DNA of 64,000 nucleotides, taken from contig CAUYUJ010016155.1 of the NCBI GenBank assembly GCA_963575745.1, positions 38,501 through 102,500 of the forward strand, written 5' to 3'. Position 1 is the first letter of the stretch; each line of letters opens with the position of its first letter. Position numbers and translations under genes: made by a program. Origin of the DNA: Prorocentrum cordatum (Eukaryota > Sar > Dinophyceae > Prorocentrales > Prorocentraceae). The notes under the pieces are model-generated. The model saw nothing but the letters and a program-made list of their open reading frames with translations. It was not told where the DNA came from and ran no database searches. Below are positions 31,625 through 40,530 of this stretch, one piece after another.

Positions 31625-32622
31625 TGCACCCTCCTCCTCCTCTTCCCTCTCATCCTCCTCCTCCTCCTCCTCCTCCTCCTCCTCCTCCTCCTCTTCCTCA
31701 CCTCCTCCTCCTCCTCCTCCCCCTCCTCCTCCTCCTCCTCCTCCTCCTCCTCTCCTCCTCTCCGCCTCCTCCTCCCTCCACCTCCTCCTCCTCCTCCTCC
31801 CTCCTCCTCCTCCTCCTCCTCCTCCTCCTCCTCCTCCTCCTCCCCTCCTCCTCCTCCTCCCTCCTCCTCCTCCTGCCTCCTCCCTCCTCCTCCTCCTCCT
31901 CCTCCTCCTCCTCCTCCTCCTCCTCCTCCTCCTCCCTCCTCCTCCTCCTCCTCCTCCTCCTCCTCCTCCTCCCTCCCCCTCCCCCTCCCCCTCCCCCCCC
32001 CTCCCCCTCCCCCTCCCCCTCCCCCTCCCCCTCTCCCTCCCCTCCCCCTCCCCCTCCCCCTCCCCCTCCCCCCCTCCCCCTCCCCTCCTCCTCCTCCTCC
32101 TCCTCCTCCTCCTCCTCCTTCCTCCTCCTCCTCCTCCTCCTCCTCCTCCTCCCCTCCTCCCCCTCCTCCTCCTCCTCCTCCTCCTCCTCCTCCTCCTCCT
32201 CCTCCTCCTCCTCCTCCTCCTCCTCCTCCTCCTCCTCCTCCTCCTCCTCCTCCTTCCTCCTCCTCCTCCTCCTCCTCCTCCTCCTCCTCCTCCTCCTCCT
32301 CCTCTCCTCCTCCTCCTCCTCCTCCTCCTCCTCCTCCTCCTCCTCTCCTCCCCCTCCCCCTCCCCCTCCCCTCCTCCTCCTCCTCCTCCTCCTCCTCCTC
32401 CTCCTCCTCCTCCTCCTCCTCCTCCCCTCCTCCTCCTCCTCCTCCTCCTCCTCCCCTCCTCCTCCTCCTCCTCCTCCTCCTCCTCCTCCTCCTCCTCCTC
32501 CTCCTCCTCCTCCTCCTCCTCCTCCTCCTCCTCCTCCTCCTCCTCCTCCTCCTCCTCCTCCTCCTCCTCCTCCTCCTCCTCCTCCTCCTCCTCCTTCCTC
32601 TCCTCCTCCTCCTCCTTCTCCC
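31625..32622. repeat. 1-kb (TCC)n / CCCCCT tract
   Basis: Nearly pure pyrimidine on the plus strand: CTC triplets broken by TCCC phase changes and by a CCCCCT block (31970-32085, repeated 32340-32370). Six-frame ORFs of 350-560 codons are homopolymeric shadows. Confidence 0.98.
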
Positions 32623-33689
32623 AGTGGGCCTCGCCCTCCGAGAAATCCCCCCGACCCACCCACCCCCACCTGTGCGGCGCGCTGGGACGGCCGCGGCGCC
32701 CGATGCATCCCCCACGCCCTCTGGATCCCAGATCCCCGAGCTATCCGTACCAAATTTGTGCCCACTTCAGACCGTGCTCGCTCCAGACTGTGCTCGCTCC
32801 AGACCGCCTGCTGCCTGCTTGTGGCACCCTTCGAGTATTGCTAGAAGTGGTCCTGGCCCAAAGTGTCCCCAGCTGTGCGCGCTATGCAGGGGGCCTCCTG
32901 GGGCCTTCTGGGCCCTCGTGAGGAGTGCCTTGGAAACCACGTGCGCCTCCCTGGGAAAGCTGGGGGCACCTGGGGCCAGGAGCACCTCTGCAATCCGCCG
33001 AGCCCTCTTCCTGCCCGCGGTGGCCTAGGGCCTGTGATCTGGCAAGGTCCATGAGGGCCTCCGACGAGTGCCGCAGCGCGATCGCTGCACCAGCAGCAGC
33101 GCCTGGCCGGTCTTTTCGGATGGCTCTCCTCACGAGCACTACTCGGCTACTCTCATCCTGCCACGGCCGCTGTCGCTACCGCCACAGTTACCAACACGTG
33201 TGCTGCTGTGGATCCGCGTGTGGTCCCAAATCCCGCGTGGGCTCGACTGCGCCTGGAAAAATCAATCAACATCGAATCGAGAAATCAGGTCGAAACGGAA
33301 TGTGCATTGTGTCGAAACGGATTGGCCGCAACAGCGGCATGCAAGCATCGGGCCAGATCGGTCAGAATCTTCGGATACGAATCGGATCGGGCCGGCCGAA
33401 ACCGATATAGAATTGGATCGATATCGGATAGGAACAGATCCTGGCCTGGCAACTCATCGCACGGCGGGAGCACTCGAAGGACCCAAACGGCAAATCCGCC
33501 GATCCGCCGTGTGAGGTTCAAAAAGCGCCTGAGCTTCAGCGCTGCTGGGAGGGGTGCCGGGGTAGCTGCGCCGGGGAGTGGGGAGGGGGGACCTTTCTTG
33601 GGGGGCCTCGGACCCGTCAAAATCTACAATTCAGGACCTCTTAGGCTGTACACAATCGCTGAACTATCGGACCCAGGTAGCCTCCAGTC
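32623..33689. other. no supported gene; GAATCGGATCG-type degenerate repeats
   Basis: 33255-33445 holds degenerate CGAATCGGATC/CGATATCGGAT units. A local duplication CCAGACTGTGCTCGCTCCAGAC lies at about 32770-32810. The open frames lack motifs. Confidence 0.4.
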
Positions 33690-34140
33690 GGCCGCAAAAA
33701 CGCCCAAGACGTCCCAAAGGCCCCAAAAGCACCCCCAAGAGGGCGCCAAGAAGCAAAAACCATTCAATTTCTGTAATGGGAACCTACGTTGTCTAGCATG
33801 TCCGACTTCTGGGCCTTCACGACGTCCAAGACTCTCCACAAAGTTCCCAAGACGGTCCCAGAGACCTACGAGCACCGCCCCAAGACGCCCCAAGATAATC
33901 CCGAAACCGCCCAAGAGGTGCCCAAGACGGCCCAAGAACTTCCGCCCCAAGATACCCCCTCGAGGTCCCAAGAGGCCCCCCAAGAGGCCCCCCAGAGGCC
34001 CCAAGAGACCCCCATGAGGCCCCCATGAGGCCCCCCCCCCAAGACGCCCCAAGAGGCCCCAAAACGACGCCTGGTAGGCTTCAAAACTGCCTTCAAAAAA
34101 CCTCGGGAGCCCTCCCACGACATCCCCACGAACACCAAAG
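33690..34140 (+). repeat. bipartite GGCC repeat, copy 3
   Basis: The left block CCCAAGACGTCCC is followed by an AT-rich spacer (33750-33830: AACCATTCAATTTCTGTAAT). The right block starts at ACGACGTCCAAGACTC and ends CGACATCCCCACGAACACC. Confidence 0.8.
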
Positions 34141-34322
34141 AGGTTCATCATCACTCACAACACAGGCACGGTGGCGGAATGGGCCGAAGGCCAATAAATC
34201 CGCTGCCCCCTGTCGATTCATCGCAGGGGTGACTGGCGTGCTAGACCCTTTCGGTTTTGGTTTTGGTTCTTTTTCCTAGAGACCTCCCCCTGGGGCTTCG
34301 GCCCGTCCCGCCGGCCCAGCAG

Positions 34323-34469
34323 ATGTCCGACACAGGAGCGGTGCTCCAGTACATGATCTCGGTCTATCTCGTCATCCTGGTCACCGTTCGCCTTATCCAC
34401 ATCGTTACCACTAGCACCAAAGTCCCCACAAAAAGTATCAAAGCCGAAAAACAGAAGAGCCAACAATGA
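34323..34469 (+). CDS. 48-aa membrane ORF at the copia 5' end
   Basis: ATG 34323, TGA 34467-34469. After MSDTGA comes one hydrophobic segment (VLQYMISVYLVILVTVRLIH) and a Lys/Gln-rich tail (KAEKQKSQQ), a single-pass layout. The stop overlaps the next ATG as ATGA (34466-34469), which would allow coupled translation. The start is the only ATG close to the hydrophobic segment. A comparable ORF precedes gag in the second copia element (14923-15261). No homologue recognised. Confidence 0.5.
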   Translation: MSDTGAVLQYMISVYLVILVTVRLIHIVTTSTKVPTKSIKAEKQKSQQ

Positions 34470-35030
34470 GCTCGGACAACCTCCGAGGCTCGGGATCTCG
34501 GGACCACAAAGTAGGACTCAAGAGGATCTGGGGACTCAAGAGGTCGATTTGGGCAACGTCGAGGAACCAGAGGTCCAGGTCTGCAAGTCGGGGGATAACG
34601 TCGAGGACCCAGAGGTCCAGAACTGCAAGCTAGACTACCACGAGGACCCAGAGGTCCGGGACTTCAAGCCAGGCCAGGTCGTCAAGGCAGATCTCGAGAG
34701 GCCCAACGAAGCGCTCCACGAGATTCCCGAGCAGGAGGACTCCAGGTACCACCCGACGCTGAGCGAGCAGGAGGATTCATCCGAGGGCGTCTCCCAGCCA
34801 CAGGCTCAGCAGGTCCTCGAGAAGAGAGTCCTGGGCTCAGGATCAGTCGAGTCAGCTAAGGCCTCTGCCGGAGGAGAACCTCAGCGTCAGGAGTCCCAGA
34901 GAACGTGCTACGGGCCCAGGCCTGCTCGTCTCAGGTCCTCTTCCGTAGACCATCTAGGCTCGAAAGGTGTTCGGCAGCGATCCATATTCGATCAACCCGA
35001 GCTCTCGCTAGTCGAGAGTCCAGCAGAGGA
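34466..35030 (+). CDS. acidic ORF of the copia element
   Basis: The ATG at 34466 starts a frame that soon becomes Arg/Ser-rich and stops at about 34631. The adjacent frame, open across 34470-35030, is acidic and has three near-repeats: EEPEVQVCK, EDPEVQNCK, EDPEVRDFK. This second frame is therefore taken as the coding one, with a frame change between 34470 and 34510. The segment ends about where MLRVALMF begins at 35030. Probably the N-terminal part of a gag-like product; function not known. Confidence 0.4.
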
Positions 35031-36418
35031 TGCTCCGCGTCGCTCTGATGTTCGCGACAGTCGTCGGCGTGGCAGCAGCGCCCAAGAGGAAGAACGCGCC
35101 GCCGGAGGGCTCAGACGACCGCCTTCGCCGTCTCCGCGAGGAGCTCCGCCTGGCCGAGGAGGAGGCCGGCCACATGGAAGGAGACAGCGGAGCCCCACTG
35201 GACGAGAACGAATCGGCGCCCACGGCGCAAGAGGCAGCATCATCTTCGTCCTCAGGAGGAGGCTGGGGTGCTTGGTTGCCGCCCGGCCCCGACGGCCCGC
35301 CCGCCAAGGCGTTTCCGTGGTCGCCAGCCTACGCGAAGGGCCCGCCGAGTCAGGTCCCACTCAAACCGCCGCCCATCGGAGACCCACCCCGGAAGCCGCC
35401 TCCGAAGTCGGAAGGGTGCGACCATCCAGCAGATCGGAGGCAGCGGTACGGGAACCAGTACGGAACAGGAGTCAAGTGCAGCAGGTGCGACTCCAAGCTG
35501 GAGTGGACTCCTCGAGGCGATTCGAGTGGTGGAGACCGGCCAGAGTCAGCGGCAGCAGCAGCTCGCAGAGCGGCCGACCTGGCTCAGCGCACTGTCGAGA
35601 TGATTCAGGGTCAGGACGGCTTCGTCGATGGAGGAGCACAGCTCACGGCCATCAACACCCTGAGCCAGATGATGACGTCACTGGCATGGCACCTGCAGTC
35701 TCTACCCGAAGGCTTGGCGGCCATCAGCAAGATCCAGCCAATCATCCAGCAGATGATGGACATGATCACGTCATCACAGCTCGGGGGACATGGCGAGGTC
35801 ACGGAGGGGCTGCAGACCATTCATCAGGGGGTGTCTCACATTCGGCGGATGCTGGGGCGTCTCGAGGACTTCGGCAAAACGATGGACAATATTTCGGAGC
35901 AGATGACGACGATGCGGATCGAGGTCACGACGATCCACCACACCGTGATCAATCTCCAGCAGGCCCTGGACCAGGTCACGGCGATGCTGGTGCAGATCGG
36001 GACGGCTGTCGGTGCGATGGCCAGCCACCTGAACGCCCAGAGCTCCGGCAGCAGCGGGAGCGGATGGCAGCCAGATCCAGCAGCCCAGGGTCAGTCAGGA
36101 GATCGGCCCGAGGAGTTCGCCGCCGGGCCGACTAGACGACAGCGGTGGAACATCCTACCACGACAGCCGAGCAGCAGTGGGATCTGGTGCGAGTTGCGAG
36201 CAGAGGTGCGAAGTTTACAAGGCACCAGGTGCCCACATCTGAGCCTCACGGCAGCCTTCCAGGCCAACTACTGTTGCCCAGCGCGAATGAAACCGAGTCC
36301 AGAAGAGAATCACAGTTTTCCGATCGGTTTTCCCTGTGCTTTCTCTGGGACCTCGGGCGCTGGTGTCGTCGCCACGGATGGACTCAGCTCGAGATTTGAG
36401 AGCGGTCGTTACGACTAG
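35030..36418 (+). CDS. gag-like coiled-coil protein of the copia element
   Basis: ATG 35030 opens a frame whose first 17 residues (MLRVALMFATVVGVAAA) look like a signal peptide or membrane anchor. Next come a charged helix (DDRLRRLREELRLAEEE), a Pro-rich region and a Cys pair (GCDHPADRRQRYGNQYG then VKCSRCDSK, residue ~148) that could bind zinc. A long heptad-like region follows (about 35630-36030: INTLSQMMTSLAWHLQSL, IRRMLGRLEDFGKTMDNI), predicted to be coiled coil. This suits a self-assembling gag. The last 90 codons (after about 36140) look unlike coding; another frame (DLRAVVTTSTDSEPKGQ, about 36385-36490) is more plausible there. Confidence 0.5.
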   Translation: MLRVALMFATVVGVAAAPKRKNAPPEGSDDRLRRLREELRLAEEEAGHMEGDSGAPLDENESAPTAQEAASSSSSGGGWGAWLPPGPDGPPAKAFPWSPAYAKGPPSQVPLKPPPIGDPPRKPPPKSEGCDHPADRRQRYGNQYGTGVKCSRCDSKLEWTPRGDSSGGDRPESAAAAARRAADLAQRTVEMIQGQDGFVDGGAQLTAINTLSQMMTSLAWHLQSLPEGLAAISKIQPIIQQMMDMITSSQLGGHGEVTEGLQTIHQGVSHIRRMLGRLEDFGKTMDNISEQMTTMRIEVTTIHHTVINLQQALDQVTAMLVQIGTAVGAMASHLNAQSSGSSGSGWQPDPAAQGQSGDRPEEFAAGPTRRQRWNILPRQPSSSGIWCELRAEVRSLQGTRCPHLSLTAAFQANYCCPARMKPSPEENHSFPIGFPCAFSGTSGAGVVATDGLSSRFESGRYD

Positions 36419-36639
36419 CACCGACTCGGAACCCAAGGGCCAGGCTGACCCGGAGTCGTGGCTCGACGGAGATAATTTTAATGACGACCATGAGTAAGCT
36501 TGGACTCAGCCGGTCAGGAAGGCGGTAGAGAGTCAGGCCGGATTCGAGGGGCCCAGCAGCACTCACGAGATTCCCAAGAGGCCCAAAAGCCAAGACTGCC
36601 TTCCTGCAAATCTTCTCTCCCCCTAGACTAGCTCCGGAA

Positions 36640-37198
36640 ATGGTCCGCAGAGGGGCCCCAATTGGGCCTCGGGCCAGCCTTGATCCCATGATCGACTGGG
36701 ACTCTAGCGACCCCGGTCAGGTCAATCAGATGTGGGAGCAGATCATCAGAGATCAGCCCGAAACCATCTGGCTCTGGTCTGAATGCCGCGTGTTTTCTGC
36801 GATCAACCGAATCAAACGGGACCGTCGGGATCCCGACAAGTGGGAGCAGGAAGTACTCGAGGGGCTCAGGAACCTTACCCTCTGCATGCAAGTTGCCCAC
36901 TTTCAGGCTTCCCAGGGGCGCCAGTTTGTGTTCGAACACCCCCTCTATGCGAGCTCCTGGGAAACACAGGTGGTAAAGGTCATTACGAGTCTTCAGGGAG
37001 TCCGCAGACTAAGGATAGACATGTGCGCCTTTGACATGCGAGTCGACAATCGCGGGCTCAACAAGAAGCCCGCGGGGCTGCTTACCAATCATCCCTGTAT
37101 CCTTTCCTCCTTGAACGGCAAACGATGTACGGGGGGTCACCGACACGCCTTACTAGAGGGGAGTCATCAAACTTCGAGAGCTGCTCGATACCCCCCCC
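36640..37198 (+). CDS. copia accessory domain, methyltransferase-like motif layout
   Basis: ATG 36640 begins MVRRGAPIGPRASLD. Landmarks: IWLWSECRVFSAINR, DPDKWEQEVLEGLRNLTL, GRQFVFEHPLYASSW, GVRRLRIDMCAFDM, KKPAGLLTNH, NGKRCTGGHRHALLEG and ARYPPQ. I recall the same series in dinoflagellate copia polyproteins, where the first motif reads SPPCxxFS. That motif plus FEHP recalls motifs IV (PPCxxFS) and VI (ENP/ENV) of cytosine-5 methyltransferases. Here PPC is SEC, so this copy may be inactive. The activity is inference only; what is seen is the motif series. The frame is lost at a C8 run (37191-37198) and coding continues one base on. Confidence 0.5.
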
Positions 37199-38386
37199 AA
37201 GTTTGTCAGGGCCGTCGCGAGAGCCACTGCCGAGCAGTGGTCAGGGGCCTCCGAGAAGGGCAGGCCCACGTGGGCCCAATTAGAGGAGTGTGACTTCCCG
37301 GCGGAGCTGGCGGAAGAACGTCTTCCGATTATCGAAGAGGAAGCGGAAGGGCAAGGAAGCAAGGATAGCGGAGACGAGCCAGAAACCAGGCCCCACGGAG
37401 AAAAGAAGGGTCCTGGGGCCGAGGACAGGGAACCGGACGAGGCCGAAAAGCGTCTCCTGTGTAAGCTCCATGTGAACATGGGACACCCAGGGATACGCAA
37501 GTTTTGCCGAGTGCTCCGTGCCGGTGGAGTGAAAGGATACCTAGTCAGGTGGGCTCGAACTCACTTCACGTGCTCCGAGTGCGAAAAGAAAAGGAGATAT
37601 GGCAACCATCGCAGAGTTGCCATGCCTAGAACGTTCCGGTTCAATCACGTGGTGGGGATTGACCCTTTCTACCTGGATTTTCAAGGGTCCTCAGTCCCGT
37701 TTGTCAATGTTGTCGACCACGGATCTAATCTCCAGATCTGCTCGAGAATTTCCGACGCCAGGGCGACCTCGGTGTGGGCCGAGTTCGTGAGATACTGGGT
37801 GAGGCCCCTAGGGGCTCGGCACCTGATGATTTCCGACGGCGGCCCTGAATTCGGCGGACGGTTTGCCCGAAGCCTCGAGCAGTGGGGAATCGAGCATCAC
37901 GTGTGTGATGCGGATTCCCCATGGCAGAACGGGAAGGTAGAGCGCCACGGAGGATGGATCAAAGAGAGAGTGAAATTAGAAGTCGAAACTGGACCCAGCC
38001 CTCCGACCAGCGTGGAAGAACTAGACACCCTGGTGCACGAGCTTACGGCGCATAAAAACCGATATTGGCACAGAGGTGGATTTTCTCCGCTTCAGCTTGT
38101 GTTTGGCGAAAACCCGAGAATACCACACGAAATTATTTCCGACGATTCCATGGGGCTCCCAGGCTGGCAGGACCTCGTGAGAGGCCCAGCCGAACAGGAC
38201 GACGCTGGCGCCGAGTTCGCCAGAGCCCAGGAGATCCGCCAGTCTGCAAAGAGGCTGGCCATGGAAGCGACATCCAGGGATAAGATCAGCAAGGCCTCAC
38301 GGTCCCAGACTCCCGCCCCTCGGTCGTTTACCCCTGGCCAGTGGGTCTATGTGTGGAGGCATATGGCCAGGACCACCTCCCGATAA
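37163..38386 (+). CDS. copia integrase
   Basis: The frame takes over after the C8 run. Zinc-binding N-terminus: LHVNMGHPG (HX4H) and THFTCSECEKK (CX2C), the HHCC motif. Catalytic core: VVGIDPFYLD, MISDGGPEFGG and SPWQNGKVERHGGW carry the D, D and E residues of the DDE triad. The C-terminal SH3-like piece PGQWVYVWRHM is cut by a +1 break near 38375-38385, and GRRRDGWTGPGAVVL...AMRARLWNCS continues it in the next ORF. It joins element DNA to the target. Catalytic residues look intact. Confidence 0.85.
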   Translation, partial: VIKLRELLDTPPKFVRAVARATAEQWSGASEKGRPTWAQLEECDFPAELAEERLPIIEEEAEGQGSKDSGDEPETRPHGEKKGPGAEDREPDEAEKRLLCKLHVNMGHPGIRKFCRVLRAGGVKGYLVRWARTHFTCSECEKKRRYGNHRRVAMPRTFRFNHVVGIDPFYLDFQGSSVPFVNVVDHGSNLQICSRISDARATSVWAEFVRYWVRPLGARHLMISDGGPEFGGRFARSLEQWGIEHHVCDADSPWQNGKVERHGGWIKERVKLEVETGPSPPTSVEELDTLVHELTAHKNRYWHRGGFSPLQLVFGENPRIPHEIISDDSMGLPGWQDLVRGPAEQDDAGAEFARAQEIRQSAKRLAMEATSRDKISKASRSQTPAPRSFTPGQWVYVWRHMARTTSR

Positions 38387-40226
38387 CCTTGGCCGTCGGA
38401 GAGATGGTTGGACCGGCCCCGGGGCCGTGGTGTTAGCGGAGGGCGGGACAGTCTGGGTTGCCATGAGAGCTAGACTCTGGAACTGCTCCGCCGAACAGCT
38501 CAGGCTCGCCAGCGCCGACGAGGAGTTCGGAGTCCAGATCTCACAGAGTCCCCAGCGGCAGGACCTCCTCCGTCAGTCGGCCACTCGAAGAGCCGCCGCC
38601 GTGGACGTGCAGCGGGAGGGCCCACCGCCTGAGGACGCCTGGGACCGAGCTCTCAGAGAGGAGATGGACCCCGGACCCCGTCTTCTGGGAGAAGCCCGAC
38701 CAGAGCCACAAGAGGCTCCCCCTCCTCCTGTCGTCCCAAGCCGCACGGGAAACCCGGGTGCCGCTTGGGGTCCAGGGACCCTGGGAAACCTCGGGCCGAA
38801 TCCGGTCCTTCGGGCTCCGCCGTCTGAGGACGGATGCGTCGAGGCCCAAGCGGGCTCCGACGCCACTCGGGCGTCTGTGGCCGAGCCCGAGGCTCAGGGC
38901 TCGGCAGGAGGAGGAACGACCACCCCGGCGTCGACGCCAGGAGGTGGTCCAAGTCGGGAGGGCTCAGCAGGACCTCCAGTCTCCACTGCTCTCCCGCCCT
39001 GTCGCCCCTCCCCTGTCGCTGCCGCCCCTGCGCCGAGAGGAGGGGGCGAGGAACAGAGAGGCCAGCTTCCGCCTTCGATGAGCGGGCCGGCTCCAGCGAG
39101 GGCGGCGAGTGAAGCACCAAGGCCGAGAAGGCTGGTACAGCTGTCGGACGTGCCGGCATGCATCCGGGCCCGGTCAGCCGTGGATAGAGCATCGAGCGAG
39201 TCCCCCGAGATGAAGAAGCTTCGGATAGACCCTCCCCCCGGATTAGAGGCCCCCGGAAGCCGAAGAGATCACGAGGCTTCCGCCTCCTCCGAGCCTCATC
39301 CCAACGAACCAGGGGGTGTCAGAGAGGTTCGTCCAAGTATCGAACCCCGGCGCAGCGTGGGGGAGATGGTACGTGAGTTCGAGGTTCGCGGACGGCCCGC
39401 GAGTTCGCGCTCACCCACCCGGGGCCGGGAAGAAGGAGGGGTCGAGGAGCGAGGAGAATTTTTCTTGTCTTCGGTCGGTGGTGAGGATCTGGCCAGCGCT
39501 CCAGGTTCCGGGCCAGGACTTGTCAGCGAAGTGTTTGCCGCCAGCCGAGGAGGCGAAGTCTCTTTGAAAGGTCTCAGCCCTGCCGAGAGAGCAAGGTTTG
39601 AGGCCTCCGACGACAAAGAAAGGCAATCTATGTTAGGCTCCGGGGGGGTCGAAAAGTTGTCGCCCGATAGGGCGGAAGTCGTGCGGATGGAGCTCCCGGA
39701 CCGTGTGATTTCGAGTCGCATGGACAGAAGGTGGAAGCCGGTGGAAGGAACGTTTAAGGAACCCGAGGCGAAGTCTCGTTGGTGTGTTCACGGCCACAAA
39801 GATCCAGATGCTGGATCGCTCCAGGTGTACTCGCCTACCCCCCAAACCTCGAGCATAACTCTGTTCATTCAGGTGCTTATGAACCTGGGAATGTTAGCGG
39901 ACATCGCCGATGTGGAAAACGCCTTCACCCAGTCAGACCGGATGTCCAGGACCCAAGGTGAGATCTACGTGGAACCATGTGAAGGAGTGAAGGTCGCCGA
40001 GGGCTCCCTTGTGAGGCTGTTGGTGAACGTATACGGCCTCGACGATGCCCCCATAGCCTGGAGGCGCACAGTGATCAAATACCTGGAAAAACACGGCTTC
40101 CGACGCACGCTACTCGAACCCTGTTGGTGGTGCCGCTATGACAAGCAGGGACGCTTGCTCAATATGATACTTCTGGAAGTTGACGATTTCTCCATTGCAA
40201 ATGCCTCCGAGCAGGATCGGACCTGA
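38361..40226 (+). CDS. copia integrase tail, linker and reverse transcriptase
   Basis: It starts with the rest of the integrase C-terminus, then about 330 residues of Pro/Gly/Ser/Glu-rich linker (38590-39700). Reverse transcriptase follows: RWCVHGHKDPDAGSL, YSPTPQTSSI, MLADIADVENAFTQSD (motif A Asp), GEIYVEP, LLVNVYGLDDAPIAWRR (motif B) and MILLEVDDFSI (catalytic VDD). The TGA at 40224-40226 falls where copia proteins continue; the next codons in the same frame (LRQALEARSRFGKY, then DFAGRQ) still fit, so this is a point nonsense mutation. Family assignment is secure. Confidence 0.85.
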   Translation: MWPGPPPDNLGRRRDGWTGPGAVVLAEGGTVWVAMRARLWNCSAEQLRLASADEEFGVQISQSPQRQDLLRQSATRRAAAVDVQREGPPPEDAWDRALREEMDPGPRLLGEARPEPQEAPPPPVVPSRTGNPGAAWGPGTLGNLGPNPVLRAPPSEDGCVEAQAGSDATRASVAEPEAQGSAGGGTTTPASTPGGGPSREGSAGPPVSTALPPCRPSPVAAAPAPRGGGEEQRGQLPPSMSGPAPARAASEAPRPRRLVQLSDVPACIRARSAVDRASSESPEMKKLRIDPPPGLEAPGSRRDHEASASSEPHPNEPGGVREVRPSIEPRRSVGEMVREFEVRGRPASSRSPTRGREEGGVEERGEFFLSSVGGEDLASAPGSGPGLVSEVFAASRGGEVSLKGLSPAERARFEASDDKERQSMLGSGGVEKLSPDRAEVVRMELPDRVISSRMDRRWKPVEGTFKEPEAKSRWCVHGHKDPDAGSLQVYSPTPQTSSITLFIQVLMNLGMLADIADVENAFTQSDRMSRTQGEIYVEPCEGVKVAEGSLVRLLVNVYGLDDAPIAWRRTVIKYLEKHGFRRTLLEPCWWCRYDKQGRLLNMILLEVDDFSIANASEQDRT

Positions 40227-40530
40227 TTGCGACAGGCGTTAGAGGCTCGGTCTCGCTTCGGAAAGTATCGAGATTGCCAAGCGGGCCCTGTAGATTTTGC
40301 AGGCCGCCAAAGTGACTATCGCCGGTGAAAAATAATGACTAGAAGAGATTCGCCCCGTGTCTCTGGCCAAGGGACGCCTTGGGAAGAAGGATGCTCCTCT
40401 CGACAGGGCCGACTTTCAAGCTTTGCGCTCGTTGATTTACAAGTTCAATTGGGTCGGCAGGGAAGTCAGACCCGAAGCGGCAAGGACAACGAGCATAATT
40501 GCCAGTCGTCTAGAAGGCCGCCACCACAGG
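40227..40530 (+). pseudogene. copia reverse transcriptase thumb/connection, decayed
   Basis: The frame of the reverse transcriptase continues to about 40285 (VDFAGRQ). A +1 change leads to EEIRPVSLAKGRLGKKDAPL, FQALRSLIYKFNWVGRE and RPEAARTTSIIASRL. TAA and TGA in tandem at about 40335-40342 replace two codons before LEEIRPV. A further +1 change in AAGGCCGCC (about 40511) leads to the RNase H frame. Confidence 0.75.

Noticed and set aside
31148-33028. ORFs of 350-560 codons of Pro, Ser, Leu or Glu, Arg, Gly
   Set aside because: Homopolymeric translations of the TCC tract, with abrupt residue changes at phase slips.
34326-34337. DTGA in the small membrane ORF as an aspartic protease site
   Set aside because: It is at residues 3-6 of a 48-residue membrane peptide with no protease fold around it.
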